Assembly: GCA_002842045.1 (NCBI GenBank) | Contig: PHBX01000006.1 | Span: 149,570-213,569 of the forward strand | Source: Chloroflexi bacterium HGW-Chloroflexi-3 | GTDB taxonomy: Bacteria; Chloroflexota; Anaerolineae; Anaerolineales; Anaerolineaceae | DNA: 64,000 nt | Reading direction: 5' to 3' | In this document: positions 52,379-62,611 of the stretch, piece after piece | How positions within the stretch are numbered: the first letter of the stretch is position 1 | Layout of the letters: each line of letters starts with the position of its first letter | Translations under genes and position numbers: made by a program | Notes under the pieces: model-generated | Databases searched by the model: none | Told to the model about the DNA's origin: nothing | The model's input: only the letters and a program-made list of their open reading frames with translations

Positions 52379-53037
52379 CAAGAATTTCTCCTTTGAATTG
52401 AATCAAGTAACTGGTTGGAGACATTCTCAATTGCTTGTGTACCATCAATTTCCAAAAGCAGGTTATTCTGTTGATAGTACTCAATCAATGGAGATGTCTG
52501 TTCCCAATAAACATCAATTCTTTTCTTCACAGTTTCAACTTTGTCGTCTGCACGTTGATAAAGTTCGCCTTGATCTTTATCACAGATTCCCGGTTTGATT
52601 GGGGGATTAAATTTTTCGTGATAGACAAAACCACAGGTTGGGCATGACCACCGTCCACTTAATCTCTCGATCAAAACTTCAGCTGGAACATTTATGTAAG
52701 GCACACAATCAATTTTTTGATTTGTTTTACTCAACATTTCGTCGAGTGCTTTCGCTTGCGTAGGTGTCCTGGGAAATCCATCCAACAACGCTCCATTATT
52801 GCAGTACGGACGACTTAAGCGGTCTTGAATCATCGCAATCGTCACATCATCAGGGACAAGTGCACCTCGATCCATATAGGTCTGAGCTAATTTTCCGAGT
52901 TCAGTTTGATTTTTCAAATTCTCTCGAAAAATATCACCAGATGAAATATGGGCAAGATTCAATGTCTTGGATATGATATGTGCTTGTGTTCCTTTTCCAG
53001 CTCCAGGAAGTCCGAGTAATACAATAAACTTTGCCAT
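52378..53037 (-). CDS. adk: Adenylate kinase
   Basis: The 219-residue enzyme interconverts ATP, AMP and ADP. The P-loop is GLPGAGKGTQAH (residues 8-19), and DGFPRTPTQAKALDE binds AMP. This is the long form with a LID domain carrying CPTC, a third Cys and an Asp (CDKD), the usual structural zinc site of Gram-positive-type enzymes. It lies 16 nt after secY and overlaps map by one base, the standard secY-adk-map order. Confidence 0.97.
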   Translation of the reverse strand: MAKFIVLLGLPGAGKGTQAHIISKTLNLAHISSGDIFRENLKNQTELGKLAQTYMDRGALVPDDVTIAMIQDRLSRPYCNNGALLDGFPRTPTQAKALDEMLSKTNQKIDCVPYINVPAEVLIERLSGRWSCPTCGFVYHEKFNPPIKPGICDKDQGELYQRADDKVETVKKRIDVYWEQTSPLIEYYQQNNLLLEIDGTQAIENVSNQLLDSIQRRNS

Positions 53038-53053
53038 TCGATTGATTCCTTGA

Positions 53054-54409
53054 CTAACCTTTGATCAGACTTTCTTCGTACCCATGTAACTTCAATTCAG
53101 TCTCAATAATATTGAAGGTATCACGAACTACACCAACAACGATCAGCAATCCTGCAGAGTTGATGAGGAACAAACTTGCTCCACCAATACTTTGGGGTAA
53201 GAGAAGGCTGACAATGTATGGTAATACTGCAACCAGACCGAGGAACAAAGCACCAGGGAATGTGATTCTTCGTTGTACTTTTGTGAGATATTTCTGCGTC
53301 GGTGCACCACGTAGGACACCTGGAATTTGGGCACCCTGCCGTTTCAGGTTGTCACCATAGTTTTGTTGTGCAAATAGAACGTCGGTATAGAAGAAAGTAA
53401 ACAAAACTACCATCAGGAAGAACATAATTGCGTAAGCAATACTCTGTCCATTGAACAGGTTGTAAACCCCGGTTGAAAAATTTGCTACCCAGGTGGCATT
53501 GCTATTCATAAAATACGAAGCCAAAATTGCCGGGAAAGTAATAATTGACTGTGCAAAAATCAACGGGATCATACCAGCCATATTCACCATTAATGGTAAG
53601 CTACTGCGAACTGGCATCGACATGCGACTTCCAATACGTCTTCCAGGGAAAAGTACTGGCACATGCCGGCGGCCTTGTTGAACAAACACAATGGCGAAAA
53701 TGGTTAATACAAGAATGACAATAGTCACCAGGAATAACCACCAACCATTGGTTTGATCAGCGAACAGGCTCACCAAATTTCTTGGAATCTGAGCAACAAT
53801 ACCCGCGAAAATGATTAATGATAGACCTTGCTTCGGGATACCATACTCTGAAATTAATTGACCCAGCCAAATACCAAACATAGTACCGGCCATCATACTC
53901 AGTAAGATAGTTAGTGTAGGAATTAAATTTCCTTCTGCAAAACCAAACTGAAATGTGAGAACCGATTGACCACCCATTTGTTGGGCCATCGAATTGAAGA
54001 TATTAATCTGACCAACAGCGGAGAGCAAAGCCATAGGCACTGTCAGAATAACTGTCCAGCGTTCCATCCACTTTTGACCTTCACGTGGGTTTTCTTTCAT
54101 CTTCGCTTCCAGGGCTGGGATGATCGGAACTAATAATTGGAGAATAATTTGTGCTGTAATGTAAGGATAAACACCCATTGCCAGAATGGAAAAATTGGAA
54201 ATTGTTCCACCGGAAAGCAGATCAAGCAATCCTAATAGATTGCCTGCTGCTCCACTCTGGCTTACTAAGCCTGCGATTACCTCACGGTTAATCCCAGGAA
54301 CCGGCACGTTGGCTGCCAACCGGTAAATTACCAGTAACAGCAATGTCATCAGTAATTTCTTGCGAATATCCTCAGATTTGAATAAATAGCGCCAAGCGGA
54401 CCGTTTCAT
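53054..54409 (-). CDS. secY: Protein translocase subunit SecY
   Basis: The 451-residue protein has ten membrane helices and forms the translocation channel. It has NVPVPGINREV in the plug region, GVYPYITAQIILQLLVPIIP in helix 2, and the C-terminal cytoplasmic loop KRQGAQIPGVLRGAPTQKYL that binds SecA and ribosomes. It follows rplO by 26 nt as usual. Confidence 0.97.
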   Translation of the reverse strand: MKRSAWRYLFKSEDIRKKLLMTLLLLVIYRLAANVPVPGINREVIAGLVSQSGAAGNLLGLLDLLSGGTISNFSILAMGVYPYITAQIILQLLVPIIPALEAKMKENPREGQKWMERWTVILTVPMALLSAVGQINIFNSMAQQMGGQSVLTFQFGFAEGNLIPTLTILLSMMAGTMFGIWLGQLISEYGIPKQGLSLIIFAGIVAQIPRNLVSLFADQTNGWWLFLVTIVILVLTIFAIVFVQQGRRHVPVLFPGRRIGSRMSMPVRSSLPLMVNMAGMIPLIFAQSIITFPAILASYFMNSNATWVANFSTGVYNLFNGQSIAYAIMFFLMVVLFTFFYTDVLFAQQNYGDNLKRQGAQIPGVLRGAPTQKYLTKVQRRITFPGALFLGLVAVLPYIVSLLLPQSIGGASLFLINSAGLLIVVGVVRDTFNIIETELKLHGYEESLIKG

Positions 54410-54435
54410 TTGTTGGTCTCCTTTAGTGATTGCTC

Positions 54436-54888
54436 TTAGGCAATCAATTCCACTTTTCCACCAGCCGCTTCAATTTTTTCTTGAGCGGTTTTTGTTATCC
54501 GTTGAACCTTCACAGTCAAAGGAACTGAAATTTCACCACGACCTAAAATCACGACTGGATTGCTGTTTTTGTGCAACATATTCAATTCAGCTAATTTTTG
54601 AGGTGTGACTTCAGAATTGGCTTCAAATTTTGCCAGTTGACTGAGATTAATTTCATTATATTCAACACGATTTGGTGGGGTGAAACCTTCACCACGCATG
54701 AACGGAAGACGGCGGTAGAACGGCAGATTACCACCCTGTCGGTACAGGTTGCCACCTACACCAGAACGAGAGTTCTGACCTTTAGTTCCTTTACCGGCTG
54801 TCTTACCCTGGCCCGCAGAGATACCACGCCCAACTCTCTTGCGAGATTTTCGCGATCCTTCATTGGGGATAAGATCATTCAGTTTCAT
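54436..54888 (-). CDS. rplO: Ribosomal protein uL15
   Basis: The 150-residue protein has the glycine- and basic-rich N-terminus [20 protein letters not shown] and the [14 protein letters not shown] motif. It overlaps rpmD by 4 bp and precedes secY. Confidence 0.97.
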   Translation of the reverse strand: MKLNDLIPNEGSRKSRKRVGRGISAGQGKTAGKGTKGQNSRSGVGGNLYRQGGNLPFYRRLPFMRGEGFTPPNRVEYNEINLSQLAKFEANSEVTPQKLAELNMLHKNSNPVVILGRGEISVPLTVKVQRITKTAQEKIEAAGGKVELIA

Positions 54889-55100
54889 TCTTCCACCTGC
54901 TCTTCAATTTTTACAAGATGATTCACTTTTGACAACATACCACGAATGGTTGGGTTATCTTCTTGAACCACTGATTGATTCATTTTTCTTAAGCCTAATG
55001 CACGAACGGTTGCTTTATGGCGCTCGGAATAGCCGATTGCACTTTTCACCAACGTAATTCGCAACATTTTTTTCTTTTCTTCAGCTTTTTTCCTAGGCAT
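54885..55100 (-). CDS. rpmD: Ribosomal protein uL30
   Basis: The 71-residue protein has a core from [20 protein letters not shown] to [11 protein letters not shown]; an 11-residue basic extension ([10 protein letters not shown]) precedes it. The ATG at 55100 lies inside the rpsE end with GGAGG 4 nt upstream, which supports the longer form over the internal ATG. It overlaps both neighbours, so translation is coupled. Confidence 0.95.
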   Translation of the reverse strand: MPRKKAEEKKKMLRITLVKSAIGYSERHKATVRALGLRKMNQSVVQEDNPTIRGMLSKVNHLVKIEEQVEE

Positions 55101-55623
55101 TCTTCCTCCGATCCCAGAAAGGCAACATTTCTTTCACGGATTTTCCGCGGCGAGTTGCTTCCTCTTCTGGTGATTTTAATTGATCCAGAGCGTCGAATGT
55201 AGCCTTTACAACATTGAGTACATTAGCACTTCCGAGTGACTTGGTTAAAATGTCTCGAATTCCAGCAGCTTCTAATACAGCGCGAACACCACCTGCAGCG
55301 ATAACACCAGTTCCACGTGAAGCAGGTTTCAACATTACTTTAGCACCAGCTACTTTACCATTAACAATGTGGGGGATGGTTGTGCTGTAAACTGCAACGG
55401 ATCTCATGTTTTTATGAGCACGTTCAGTTGCTTTTCGCATTGCGTCAGGTACTGCGTTTGCTTTACCTACACCGAGACCAACACGACCATTATTGTCACC
55501 AGCTACAACCGCGACACGGAATTGGAATCGACGACCACCTTTTACAACTTTGGCCACACGGGCGATTTCAATTACGCGTTCATCATACTGTTGTTCCATA
55601 CTAAGAAATTCTTTCTTTTCCAT
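55093..55623 (-). CDS. rpsE: Ribosomal protein uS5
   Basis: The 176-residue protein has an N-terminal double-stranded-RNA-like domain ([20 protein letters not shown]) and the GxGxGKAxEVP-type motif ([18 protein letters not shown]), then the C-terminal part with [21 protein letters not shown] second possible start lies at 55599. It takes part in decoding accuracy and mRNA unwinding at the entry channel. Confidence 0.97.
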   Translation of the reverse strand: MEKKEFLSMEQQYDERVIEIARVAKVVKGGRRFQFRVAVVAGDNNGRVGLGVGKANAVPDAMRKATERAHKNMRSVAVYSTTIPHIVNGKVAGAKVMLKPASRGTGVIAAGGVRAVLEAAGIRDILTKSLGSANVLNVVKATFDALDQLKSPEEEATRRGKSVKEMLPFWDRRKNA

Positions 55624-55643
55624 ATGTCAGGCCCTTTCTTTTC

Positions 55644-56009
55644 CTAAAACTCCAAGCCAGCCTCGCGGGCTGCCTCTGCGAGGGCCTTGACTCGGCCGAT
55701 GTAGCGAAAACCACCACGATCGAAAACGACTTTAGTGATTCCTTTTTCTTTCGCACGTTCTGCCACCAGCTTACCAACCAGGCGAGATTTTTCAGTCTTG
55801 GTTTTACCGTCAACCTGATCACGCAATGCATGATCAATACTTGAAGCAGCGGCCATTGTATGACCTGCAACATCATCAATCACCTGGGCGTAAATTTCTT
55901 CACTGCTGCGAAAAACTGCCAAACGAGGGCGTTCTGCATTACCACTGATATATTTACGCACACGTGCATGTCTTCGCAAACGTTGTTCTTTACGACTCAG
56001 CTTTGCCAT
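55644..56009 (-). CDS. rplR: Ribosomal protein uL18
   Basis: The 121-residue 5S rRNA-binding protein has the basic start [18 protein letters not shown], followed by [20 protein letters not shown], and ends [20 protein letters not shown]. It lies between rplF and rpsE. Confidence 0.97.
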   Translation of the reverse strand: MAKLSRKEQRLRRHARVRKYISGNAERPRLAVFRSSEEIYAQVIDDVAGHTMAAASSIDHALRDQVDGKTKTEKSRLVGKLVAERAKEKGITKVVFDRGGFRYIGRVKALAEAAREAGLEF

Positions 56010-56024
56010 TTACGTTCACCTATT

Positions 56025-56567
56025 CTATTTCTTTCCAGATTTACCAGCTTTACGGCGAATCCGCTCACCCTGATAGAATAAACCTTTACCTTTGTAAGGC
56101 TCTACTGGGCGGATCTTGCGAATATTTGCCGCAACCTGACCGACCTGCTGTTTGTCGAAACCCATCACTTTGATTAAGCCTGCTCGAGTATCAACCTCAA
56201 AGCTAATACCAGTTGGCGGCTCTACTTCTTTTGGATGAGAATATCCAACATACAGCATCAGGTTCTTACCATTCAATTCGGCGCGGTAACCAACACCTTG
56301 AACCTGTAAGACAACGGTGAAGCCTGTGCTAACACCTGTTACCATGTTTTGAATTAATGCCCGGGTCGTTCCATGCAAAGATCGATATGGAGCTTCTTCA
56401 GCCAATCGGGAAACAATAATATCATCACCTTCACGTTCAATCTTGACTTCCGGATTAAATTGATATTCCAATTCACCCTTGGGACCTTTGACATAAACGT
56501 GCAAGCCATTAATTTTGACTTCCACACCAGCCGGAACGGTTACCGGTAAACGTCCTATACGCGACAC
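56025..56567 (-). CDS. rplF: Ribosomal protein uL6
   Basis: The 180-residue protein has two homologous domains. It starts SRIGRLPVTVPAGVEVKING and carries the C-terminal signature GFDKQQVGQVAANIRKIRP with PYKGKGLFYQGE. It lies near the GTPase-associated centre. Confidence 0.97.
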   Translation of the reverse strand: MSRIGRLPVTVPAGVEVKINGLHVYVKGPKGELEYQFNPEVKIEREGDDIIVSRLAEEAPYRSLHGTTRALIQNMVTGVSTGFTVVLQVQGVGYRAELNGKNLMLYVGYSHPKEVEPPTGISFEVDTRAGLIKVMGFDKQQVGQVAANIRKIRPVEPYKGKGLFYQGERIRRKAGKSGKK

Positions 56568-56591
56568 GTCCTACCTCCTTGACATTCAGGG

Positions 56592-57005
56592 TTACCAGAC
56601 TTTACAGAGAATTTCGCCACCAACATTCAGCTGGCGTGCACGTTGCCCTGTCATCACACCTTTCGGTGTGGAAAGAATGGAAATACCCATCCCTGAGAGT
56701 ACCCAAGGAATGTCTTGTTTCTTTGTATAGTATCGGCGTCCTGGGCGGCTAACGCGCTCAATCCCTGAGATCACCGGTCGTCTGAAACGACGTTCACCAA
56801 CATATTTCAATTTGACTCTCAATGTAGCCAAATAGGGCTTTTCACCTTCAACCACTTCGTAGTCCTCAATGTAGCCCTCTTCCTTCAGGATTCTTGCGAT
56901 TTCAACTTTCACTTTTGAATTTGGCATCGCAATTGCTGCCTGTTGGATCATCAAACCATTGCGAATACGTGTCAGCATATCGGCAATTGGATCGTTAACA
57001 CTCAT
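56592..57005 (-). CDS. rpsH: Ribosomal protein uS8
   Basis: The 137-residue protein starts SVNDPIADMLTRIRNGLMIQ and ends with the family motif GISILSTPKGVMTGQRAR and EILCKVW. It binds 16S rRNA in the central domain; in E. coli it represses the spc operon at a site near rplE, which was not evident here. Confidence 0.97.
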   Translation of the reverse strand: MSVNDPIADMLTRIRNGLMIQQAAIAMPNSKVKVEIARILKEEGYIEDYEVVEGEKPYLATLRVKLKYVGERRFRRPVISGIERVSRPGRRYYTKKQDIPWVLSGMGISILSTPKGVMTGQRARQLNVGGEILCKVW

Positions 57006-57026
57006 GCTAATACCTCCACTTGAGAA

Positions 57027-57209
57027 CTACCACGATGATTTCTTTACGCCTGGAATTTGACCTTCCAACGATAATTCGCGGAAGCAAATACGACACAGAC
57101 CAAATCGACGAATAAATCCACGCGGGCGACCACAACGAGCACAGCGATTACGCACCTGCACAGAGAATTTTCGACGTTTTTCACGATATTCCATACACTT
57201 CTTTGCCAT
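57027..57209 (-). CDS. rpsN: Ribosomal protein uS14, zinc-binding short form
   Basis: The 60-residue type Z protein has [17 protein letters not shown] and RICF, giving two CxxC pairs for zinc. It is the only uS14 in the window. It starts 1 nt after the rplE stop, so the two are tightly coupled. Confidence 0.97.
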   Translation of the reverse strand: MAKKCMEYREKRRKFSVQVRNRCARCGRPRGFIRRFGLCRICFRELSLEGQIPGVKKSSW

Positions 57210-57210
57210 A

Positions 57211-57759
57211 TTAGTCCTTTCTGAATGGCATGCCTAACAAGCCTAATAATAGTCGAGATACATCATCGGATTCTGCGGTAGTTACAATTGAGATTTCCAA
57301 TCCACGAACTTTGTCAACTTTATCAAAATCAATTTCAGGAAATATTAATTGTTCTCGCAAACCAAGTGTATAGTTTCCACGTCCATCAAATGAATCGGGG
57401 GAAATTCCTCGAAAGTCACGCACACGGGGAAGCGCAATGTTGATTAAGCGATCCAAGAACGCCCACATGCGATCTCCGCGTAAGGTCACTTTTGCACCGA
57501 TTTCTCGACCTTCACGAAGCTTGAAAGCAGCAATACTTTTAGAAGCTTTGGTAACAACTGGTTGTTGCCCGGTAATCGTTTTCAAATCGTTAACTGCTGC
57601 ATCCAGTGATTTGGGATTATCAAGTGCTTCACCCATACCAATATTGACAGCAACTTTACTGATTCGAGGTAATTCGTTCGGGTTTTTTAAACCTAAATCC
57701 TTCATTAAAACAGGCACAACTTCGTTTTTATACTTTTCTCTTAATGCATTCATACTCAA
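57211..57759 (-). CDS. rplE: Ribosomal protein uL5
   Basis: The 182-residue 5S rRNA-binding protein of the central protuberance has [20 protein letters not shown], the [20 protein letters not shown] segment and the end [12 protein letters not shown]. It has the usual place between rplX and rpsN. Confidence 0.97.
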   Translation of the reverse strand: MSMNALREKYKNEVVPVLMKDLGLKNPNELPRISKVAVNIGMGEALDNPKSLDAAVNDLKTITGQQPVVTKASKSIAAFKLREGREIGAKVTLRGDRMWAFLDRLINIALPRVRDFRGISPDSFDGRGNYTLGLREQLIFPEIDFDKVDKVRGLEISIVTTAESDDVSRLLLGLLGMPFRKD

Positions 57760-57771
57760 CTCCCAGCTGGC

Positions 57772-58104
57772 CTATTCATCAATTAAGGCATTGCATTTTT
57801 TGCAAATTCTTGACTTCTTCTCACCCTGGTCTGATTTTCCAACACGGGTCGGTTTTCCACATTTTGGGCAAATCAACATCACATTAGAAATATCAATAGA
57901 TGATTCGAAGCGCACCATACCAGGGTTAATGGTTCGTCCTTGTGACTGAACTTGTTTTTGGTGTTTGCTACGCAGGTTTACACCCTGCACCACAACACGG
58001 TTATCTTCAGTCAAAACTTTAATGACCTCACCCTTTTTGCCTTTATCTTCTTCACGACCTGTAACGATGATTACTGTGTCGCCTTTACGAATTTTTGTAC
58101 TCAT
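57772..58104 (-). CDS. rplX: Ribosomal protein uL24
   Basis: The 110-residue protein has a KOW motif at the start (IRKGDTVIIVTGREEDKGKK). The C-terminal part carries CPKCGKPTRVG and CKKC, a zinc ribbon found in many Gram-positive-type uL24 proteins. It lies 22 nt after rplN. Confidence 0.96.
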   Translation of the reverse strand: MSTKIRKGDTVIIVTGREEDKGKKGEVIKVLTEDNRVVVQGVNLRSKHQKQVQSQGRTINPGMVRFESSIDISNVMLICPKCGKPTRVGKSDQGEKKSRICKKCNALIDE

Positions 58105-58126
58105 TGGCTATACTCCTACCATTTTC

Positions 58127-58498
58127 CTAAAGAACTTCCGGAGCCAGTGAGACGATCTTCATAAAGCCTTTTTCACGTAATTCACGTGCAACAGGCCCAA
58201 AGATACGGGTCCCTTTTGGATTCTGCGATTCACCATCAAGAATTACGGCGGCATTATCATCAAACCGGATGGTTGAACCATCTTCACGACGCCATTCTTT
58301 TGCACAACGCACGATTACTGCTTTGACAATATCACTCTTCTTAACAGAACCTTGCGGTGCAGCTGATTTTACTGTCGCTACAACAATACTTCCAACTCTG
58401 CCATAATGAACCACTGAACCACCCATCACATGGATTACCAGAAGTTCCTTTGCTCCGGTATTATCAGCAACTTTTAGTCTCGACTCTTGCTGGATCAT
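58127..58498 (-). CDS. rplN: Ribosomal protein uL14
   Basis: The 123-residue protein starts [20 protein letters not shown] and ends with [23 protein letters not shown]. It sits at the subunit interface and binds silencing factor RsfS in other bacteria. It starts 2 nt after rpsQ. Confidence 0.97.
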   Translation of the reverse strand: MIQQESRLKVADNTGAKELLVIHVMGGSVVHYGRVGSIVVATVKSAAPQGSVKKSDIVKAVIVRCAKEWRREDGSTIRFDDNAAVILDGESQNPKGTRIFGPVARELREKGFMKIVSLAPEVL

Positions 58499-58500
58499 AC

Positions 58501-58782
58501 CTATTCTCCTTCAACAATCTTTCCAGCATCAGCTGGTTCTCCGGTGCGACGGATGATCGATTGAACTACCCAGCGTTTTTCTTTGGAAAGCGGTCGGCTT
58601 TCAACAATTTCGACCTTATCACCAACACTGCATCCTAATTCATCGTGGGCTTTATAGCGCTTTTTGCTATGAACCACTTTTTTATAAAGAGGATGACGAA
58701 ATGTGCTCGTAACTTCAACAATCACGGTCTTCATCATTTTATCGCTGGTGACAACACCGGTTAATCGACGTCGACTATTCAT
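58501..58782 (-). CDS. rpsQ: Ribosomal protein uS17
   Basis: The 93-residue OB-fold protein binds the 5' domain of 16S rRNA. It has [20 protein letters not shown], the basic [16 protein letters not shown] segment and [18 protein letters not shown]. It overlaps rpmC by 4 bp. Confidence 0.97.
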   Translation of the reverse strand: MNSRRRLTGVVTSDKMMKTVIVEVTSTFRHPLYKKVVHSKKRYKAHDELGCSVGDKVEIVESRPLSKEKRWVVQSIIRRTGEPADAGKIVEGE

Positions 58783-58991
58783 GCTTCACCTTCCTTAGCC
58801 CGTTCCAGCTCTCGTTCATGAAGAATTGTCTCCAATTGAGCGACCTGGCGGCGAACTCTTTTTAATCGACTCGTATCTGTTAGCTGACCAGTAACAACCT
58901 GAAACCTTAAGTTCATTAATTCCTGGCGTGTATCATCGATACGGCTTCGAATTTCCTCATCGGACATGTTTCGAATATCAGCTGTTTTCAT
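58779..58991 (-). CDS. rpmC: Ribosomal protein uL29
   Basis: The 70-residue two-helix protein near the tunnel exit starts [20 protein letters not shown] and has [20 protein letters not shown]. It overlaps rplP and rpsQ by 4 bp each, so these three genes are translationally coupled. Confidence 0.96.
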   Translation of the reverse strand: MKTADIRNMSDEEIRSRIDDTRQELMNLRFQVVTGQLTDTSRLKRVRRQVAQLETILHERELERAKEGEA

Positions 58992-59422
58992 TCTTCTTGC
59001 TCTCCTACTGTCTCTTCAGTGCGGCCGACAATTTTTGTCTTAATTGCAAACTTGTAACTAGCTTGTTTCAAAGCGTGCAATGCTGCTTCTTCCGGCACTC
59101 CAGCCAACTCGAACATTATGCGACCTGGTCGGACAACCGCCACCCAGTATTCCACGTTACCTTTACCTTTACCCATACGGGTTTCGGCAGCTTTCTTGGT
59201 ATATGGCTTATCAGGGAAGATTCGGATCCATACCTTACCACGTCGCTTCATATAACGCACAATCGCTCTACGAGCAGCTTCGATCTGTCGAGCTGAAACA
59301 TAACCAGGTTCAAGAGCCTGTAAGCCGAATTCACCATTCAGCAGCTCTGCTCCTCGTAATGCTTTTCCGCGCATACGACCACGCATTTGCTTACGCCACT
59401 TAACACGTTTTGGCATCAACAT
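58988..59422 (-). CDS. rplP: Ribosomal protein uL16
   Basis: The 144-residue protein starts [20 protein letters not shown] and has the conserved [20 protein letters not shown] and [20 protein letters not shown]. It helps to place tRNA in the A and P sites. Confidence 0.97.
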   Translation of the reverse strand: MLMPKRVKWRKQMRGRMRGKALRGAELLNGEFGLQALEPGYVSARQIEAARRAIVRYMKRRGKVWIRIFPDKPYTKKAAETRMGKGKGNVEYWVAVVRPGRIMFELAGVPEEAALHALKQASYKFAIKTKIVGRTEETVGEQEE

Positions 59423-59440
59423 AGCAATTATTTCTCCTTA

Positions 59441-60118
59441 CTACTCACTGACGTATACGCCTTCGGTGCGTTCGAATTTCTCTTCCGCCTCGGGCATAAC
59501 GTCGCCTTTGTAAATCCATACTTTGATACCGATTTGACCGTAAGTAGTCAAGGCTTCGTAACGGGCGAAATCAATGTCGGCGCGTAAGGTCTGCAATGGA
59601 ACGCGACCTTCTCGCAGCCAGACTGTGCGTGCCATTTCAGCACCAGCCAAACGACCAGATACCTGAATTTTGCAGCCTTTACCGCCCTGTCGAATTGCCT
59701 GGCTGATCGCACGTTTCATGGCGCGACGATAAGCAACACGACGTTCAATTTGTCCCGCAATATTAACCGCAACCAGGAAAGCATCCAGATCAGGATTCTT
59801 AATCTCTTTGATATCCAAATCTACTTTTTGCCCGGTTAAGGTTTCTAAATCACCGCGGACTTTTTTGACATTTTCACCTTTACGACCAATCAAAATCCCT
59901 GGTTTTGCTGTGTGTACGATCACACGAATTTTACTTGGGAAGCGTTCAATCTCTATACGAGATACGCCAGCTTTCACCGAGTATTCATTCAACATCTTAC
60001 GAACTGCAAGATCTTGATTCAAGTGCTCGCTATAGTTATTGTTTTTTGCAAACCAACGAGCGTCCCAGGGCTGAATGATGCCCAATCGGTAACCTATCGG
60101 ATGAACTTTTCGACCCAT
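59441..60118 (-). CDS. rpsC: Ribosomal protein uS3
   Basis: The 225-residue protein has a KH type 2 domain near 40-105 ([20 protein letters not shown]) and a C-terminal domain with [20 protein letters not shown] and a [14 protein letters not shown] strand. It is part of the mRNA entry channel with uS4 and uS5. Confidence 0.97.
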   Translation of the reverse strand: MGRKVHPIGYRLGIIQPWDARWFAKNNNYSEHLNQDLAVRKMLNEYSVKAGVSRIEIERFPSKIRVIVHTAKPGILIGRKGENVKKVRGDLETLTGQKVDLDIKEIKNPDLDAFLVAVNIAGQIERRVAYRRAMKRAISQAIRQGGKGCKIQVSGRLAGAEMARTVWLREGRVPLQTLRADIDFARYEALTTYGQIGIKVWIYKGDVMPEAEEKFERTEGVYVSE

Positions 60119-60165
60119 ATTTTCTCCTACATTTCCTTTGTTAACAAATGATCACGCGGATCTTA

Positions 60166-60504
60166 TTACCGTTCACGTAAAACCACATTGACATGTGATG
60201 TTCGACGTAAAATCGGCTTGAATCTGCCACGCGCACCAAATCGACGCCAACGTCGTGTTGGTGCTTCATCTGCGGTGATCATATAAACAAATAAGTCATC
60301 CCGGCTAATACCGAAATTTTCTTCCGCGTTGGAAACTGCTGAGGTCAACAATTTTTCTACAGGTTTTGCTGCACTTTTTTGCAGGAATTTCAATGTATTG
60401 ATTGCTTCCACTACAGGTTTTCCACGTACAGTGTCCACCACCAGGCGAACTTTCTGAGCAGAAATCGGTAAATAGCTTAATTTTGCACGAATGTCAGTTG
60501 CCAT
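60166..60504 (-). CDS. rplV: Ribosomal protein uL22
   Basis: The 112-residue protein has a long beta-hairpin lining the exit tunnel (ADEAPTRRWRRFGARGRFKP, then RTSHVNVVL). It starts ATDIRAKLSYLPISAQKVRL. It is followed by rpsC after 47 nt, a slightly longer gap than elsewhere in the cluster. Confidence 0.97.
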   Translation of the reverse strand: MATDIRAKLSYLPISAQKVRLVVDTVRGKPVVEAINTLKFLQKSAAKPVEKLLTSAVSNAEENFGISRDDLFVYMITADEAPTRRWRRFGARGRFKPILRRTSHVNVVLRER

Positions 60505-60507
60505 ATC

Positions 60508-60786
60508 TTATCTCCCTTTTGAAGATTTTTCAGCAACATGGCCGCGGAAAGTTCGGGTTGGTGCAAATTCACCTAAGCGATGTCCCACCATGTTCTCGGT
60601 TATGTAAATTGGAACATGCCGGCGACCATCATGGACTGCAATTGTGTGTCCCAGCATTTGTGGGAAGATCACACTTGCACGGCTCCAGGTGCGGACCACC
60701 TTTTTTTCTCCACGGGCATTCATTTGCTCAATTTTCTTTAATAATTTTGGCTCAACAAATGGCCCTTTTTTCAACGATCGAGACAT
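60508..60786 (-). CDS. rpsS: Ribosomal protein uS19
   Basis: The 92-residue protein of the 30S head starts [20 protein letters not shown] and carries [20 protein letters not shown] and [19 protein letters not shown]. It lies 3 nt before rplV. Confidence 0.97.
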   Translation of the reverse strand: MSRSLKKGPFVEPKLLKKIEQMNARGEKKVVRTWSRASVIFPQMLGHTIAVHDGRRHVPIYITENMVGHRLGEFAPTRTFRGHVAEKSSKGR

Positions 60787-60815
60787 AATTATCCTCTCAA
60801 ACCTTTAGCATCTTT

Positions 60816-61655
60816 CTATCCGCGTTTACCGCTTGAACGACGACGAACAATGTATTTGCTCGTTGTTTTATTCCGGCGGGTCTTGTATCCCAATGTTGGC
60901 TTACCCCACGGAGTTTTAGGTCCTGGCATACCAACAGGTGAACGACCTTCACCACCACCATGTGGATGGTCCCTTGGTGACATCGCTGTTCCACGAACAG
61001 ATGGGCGGATACCAAGATGGCGTTTGCGGCCTGCTTTACCCAGTTTGATGTTCTTGTGGTCCAGGTTACCTACCTGACCGACGGTTGCATAGCAAGACTG
61101 TCGAACCAATCGAACCTCACCTGAGGGTAAACGAACCTGTGCAAAATCGCCTTCTTTTGCCAATAACTGAGCTGCAGTACCTGCAGATCTAACCATCTGA
61201 CCACCACGTCCTTCTTTGAGCTCAACATTGTGAATCATTGTTCCCAAAGGAATGCGTGAAATGGGCAGGCTATTACCAGGGCGAATTTCTGCTTCTGAAC
61301 CTGAAACAATCGTATCTCCAACTTTCAACCCAACCGGTGCTAAGATGTAGCGTTTCTCGCCATCAACATAAGTTAGAAGAGCGATACGAGCAGTACGATT
61401 GGGATCATATTCGATAGCGCTTACATTGGCAGGAATATTGGTTTTGTCGCGCTTGAAATCAATCAAACGGATATAACGTTTATGCCCACCGCCACGATGT
61501 CGAACGGTGATACGACCGTATGAGTTTCGCCCTGAATGAGCTTTACGAATGACGATTAATGAGCGTTCAGGTTTTGATTTGGTGATTTCTTCGAAGCTGT
61601 ACCCGGTCATATTTCGTTGACCAGGGGTTACTGGTTTATAAATCTTGATAGCCAT
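60816..61655 (-). CDS. rplB: Ribosomal protein uL2
   Basis: The 279-residue primary 23S-binding protein is needed for peptidyl transferase assembly. It has the conserved NPVDHPHGGG-type motif (here [15 protein letters not shown] near residue 225) and the end [16 protein letters not shown]. It overlaps rplW by one base. Confidence 0.97.
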   Translation of the reverse strand: MAIKIYKPVTPGQRNMTGYSFEEITKSKPERSLIVIRKAHSGRNSYGRITVRHRGGGHKRYIRLIDFKRDKTNIPANVSAIEYDPNRTARIALLTYVDGEKRYILAPVGLKVGDTIVSGSEAEIRPGNSLPISRIPLGTMIHNVELKEGRGGQMVRSAGTAAQLLAKEGDFAQVRLPSGEVRLVRQSCYATVGQVGNLDHKNIKLGKAGRKRHLGIRPSVRGTAMSPRDHPHGGGEGRSPVGMPGPKTPWGKPTLGYKTRRNKTTSKYIVRRRSSGKRG

Positions 61656-61957
61656 TATTCAACCCCTTCAAAAATCGCAATACTGTCTTCTGGTGCAAGT
61701 GTGACAATTGCCTTCTTGTAACCTGGGTTGCGAACTGCTAACCTTCTGCTACGAGCTCTTCGGGTGCGCTTTGCTGGAACATTGATAATGTTCACGTTCA
61801 AAACTTTTACATCGAAGATCTGCTCAACTGCATCTTTCACCATCGAGCGGGTTGATTCACCAGCAACTTCAAAGACGTATTGATGTAATTTGTTTACCTG
61901 GTAATTGGTTTTCTCAGTCACCAAAGGACGGCGGAGAACTTCATAAATTGATGTCAT
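61655..61957 (-). CDS. rplW: Ribosomal protein uL23
   Basis: The 100-residue protein at the tunnel exit docks trigger factor and SRP. It starts [20 protein letters not shown] and has [20 protein letters not shown]. It lies between rplD and rplB in the S10 order. Confidence 0.97.
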   Translation of the reverse strand: MTSIYEVLRRPLVTEKTNYQVNKLHQYVFEVAGESTRSMVKDAVEQIFDVKVLNVNIINVPAKRTRRARSRRLAVRNPGYKKAIVTLAPEDSIAIFEGVE

Positions 61958-61970
61958 AATTTACTCCTAC

Positions 61971-62597
61971 CTACCCTAGAAAACTTTCTACCAAACTCAG
62001 AGAAGCTAATGGAAAAACCACTTTTTTATATTTCAACAAATCGCGGATATTGAGGTAATTGGCCAAAAGCACTTTTGTTCCAGGCAGGTTACTGCTTGTG
62101 CGAATAACTTCCTCGAAAGCTGCTTTTTCCGGAATAAGAACCAATGCGGTTTCCTGACCAACCAGGTTGTTCAGAACACCAGCCATCACACGGGTTTTGG
62201 CTTCCGGTAATTTCAAATCATCAATTATCACGATTGCATTCTCTGATGCTTTTACGGACAGTGCGGAACGCAGAGCGGCACGACGCATTTTACGCGGCAT
62301 TGCCTGAGCGTACGAACGTGGATGGGGAGTATGGATGCGGCCACCACCTTTCCACTGCGCAGCACGAATTGAACCCTGACGGGCACGACCTGTGCCTTTT
62401 TGACGCCATGGTTTACGACCACCACCAGCAACCTCATTTCGAGTTTTGGTGTCACTTGTACCAAGCCTTGCATTCGCCATCTGGCGAAGGAATGCCTGGT
62501 GCATCAAATCTACGTTGATTGGGGCTTCAAAAATTGCAGGAGCTAACTCCACAGTTTTTACTTTTTTACCCTCAATGTTTAAGACATCTACTTTCAT
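61971..62597 (-). CDS. rplD: Ribosomal protein uL4
   Basis: The 208-residue protein has the basic tunnel loop TRNEVAGGGRKPWRQKGTGR and ARQGSIRAAQWKGGG. In E. coli it represses the S10 operon through the mRNA leader; the structured leader before rplC is a candidate target here. Confidence 0.97.
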   Translation of the reverse strand: MKVDVLNIEGKKVKTVELAPAIFEAPINVDLMHQAFLRQMANARLGTSDTKTRNEVAGGGRKPWRQKGTGRARQGSIRAAQWKGGGRIHTPHPRSYAQAMPRKMRRAALRSALSVKASENAIVIIDDLKLPEAKTRVMAGVLNNLVGQETALVLIPEKAAFEEVIRTSSNLPGTKVLLANYLNIRDLLKYKKVVFPLASLSLVESFLG

Positions 62598-62611
62598 AGT
62601 CTCTCAGCTCC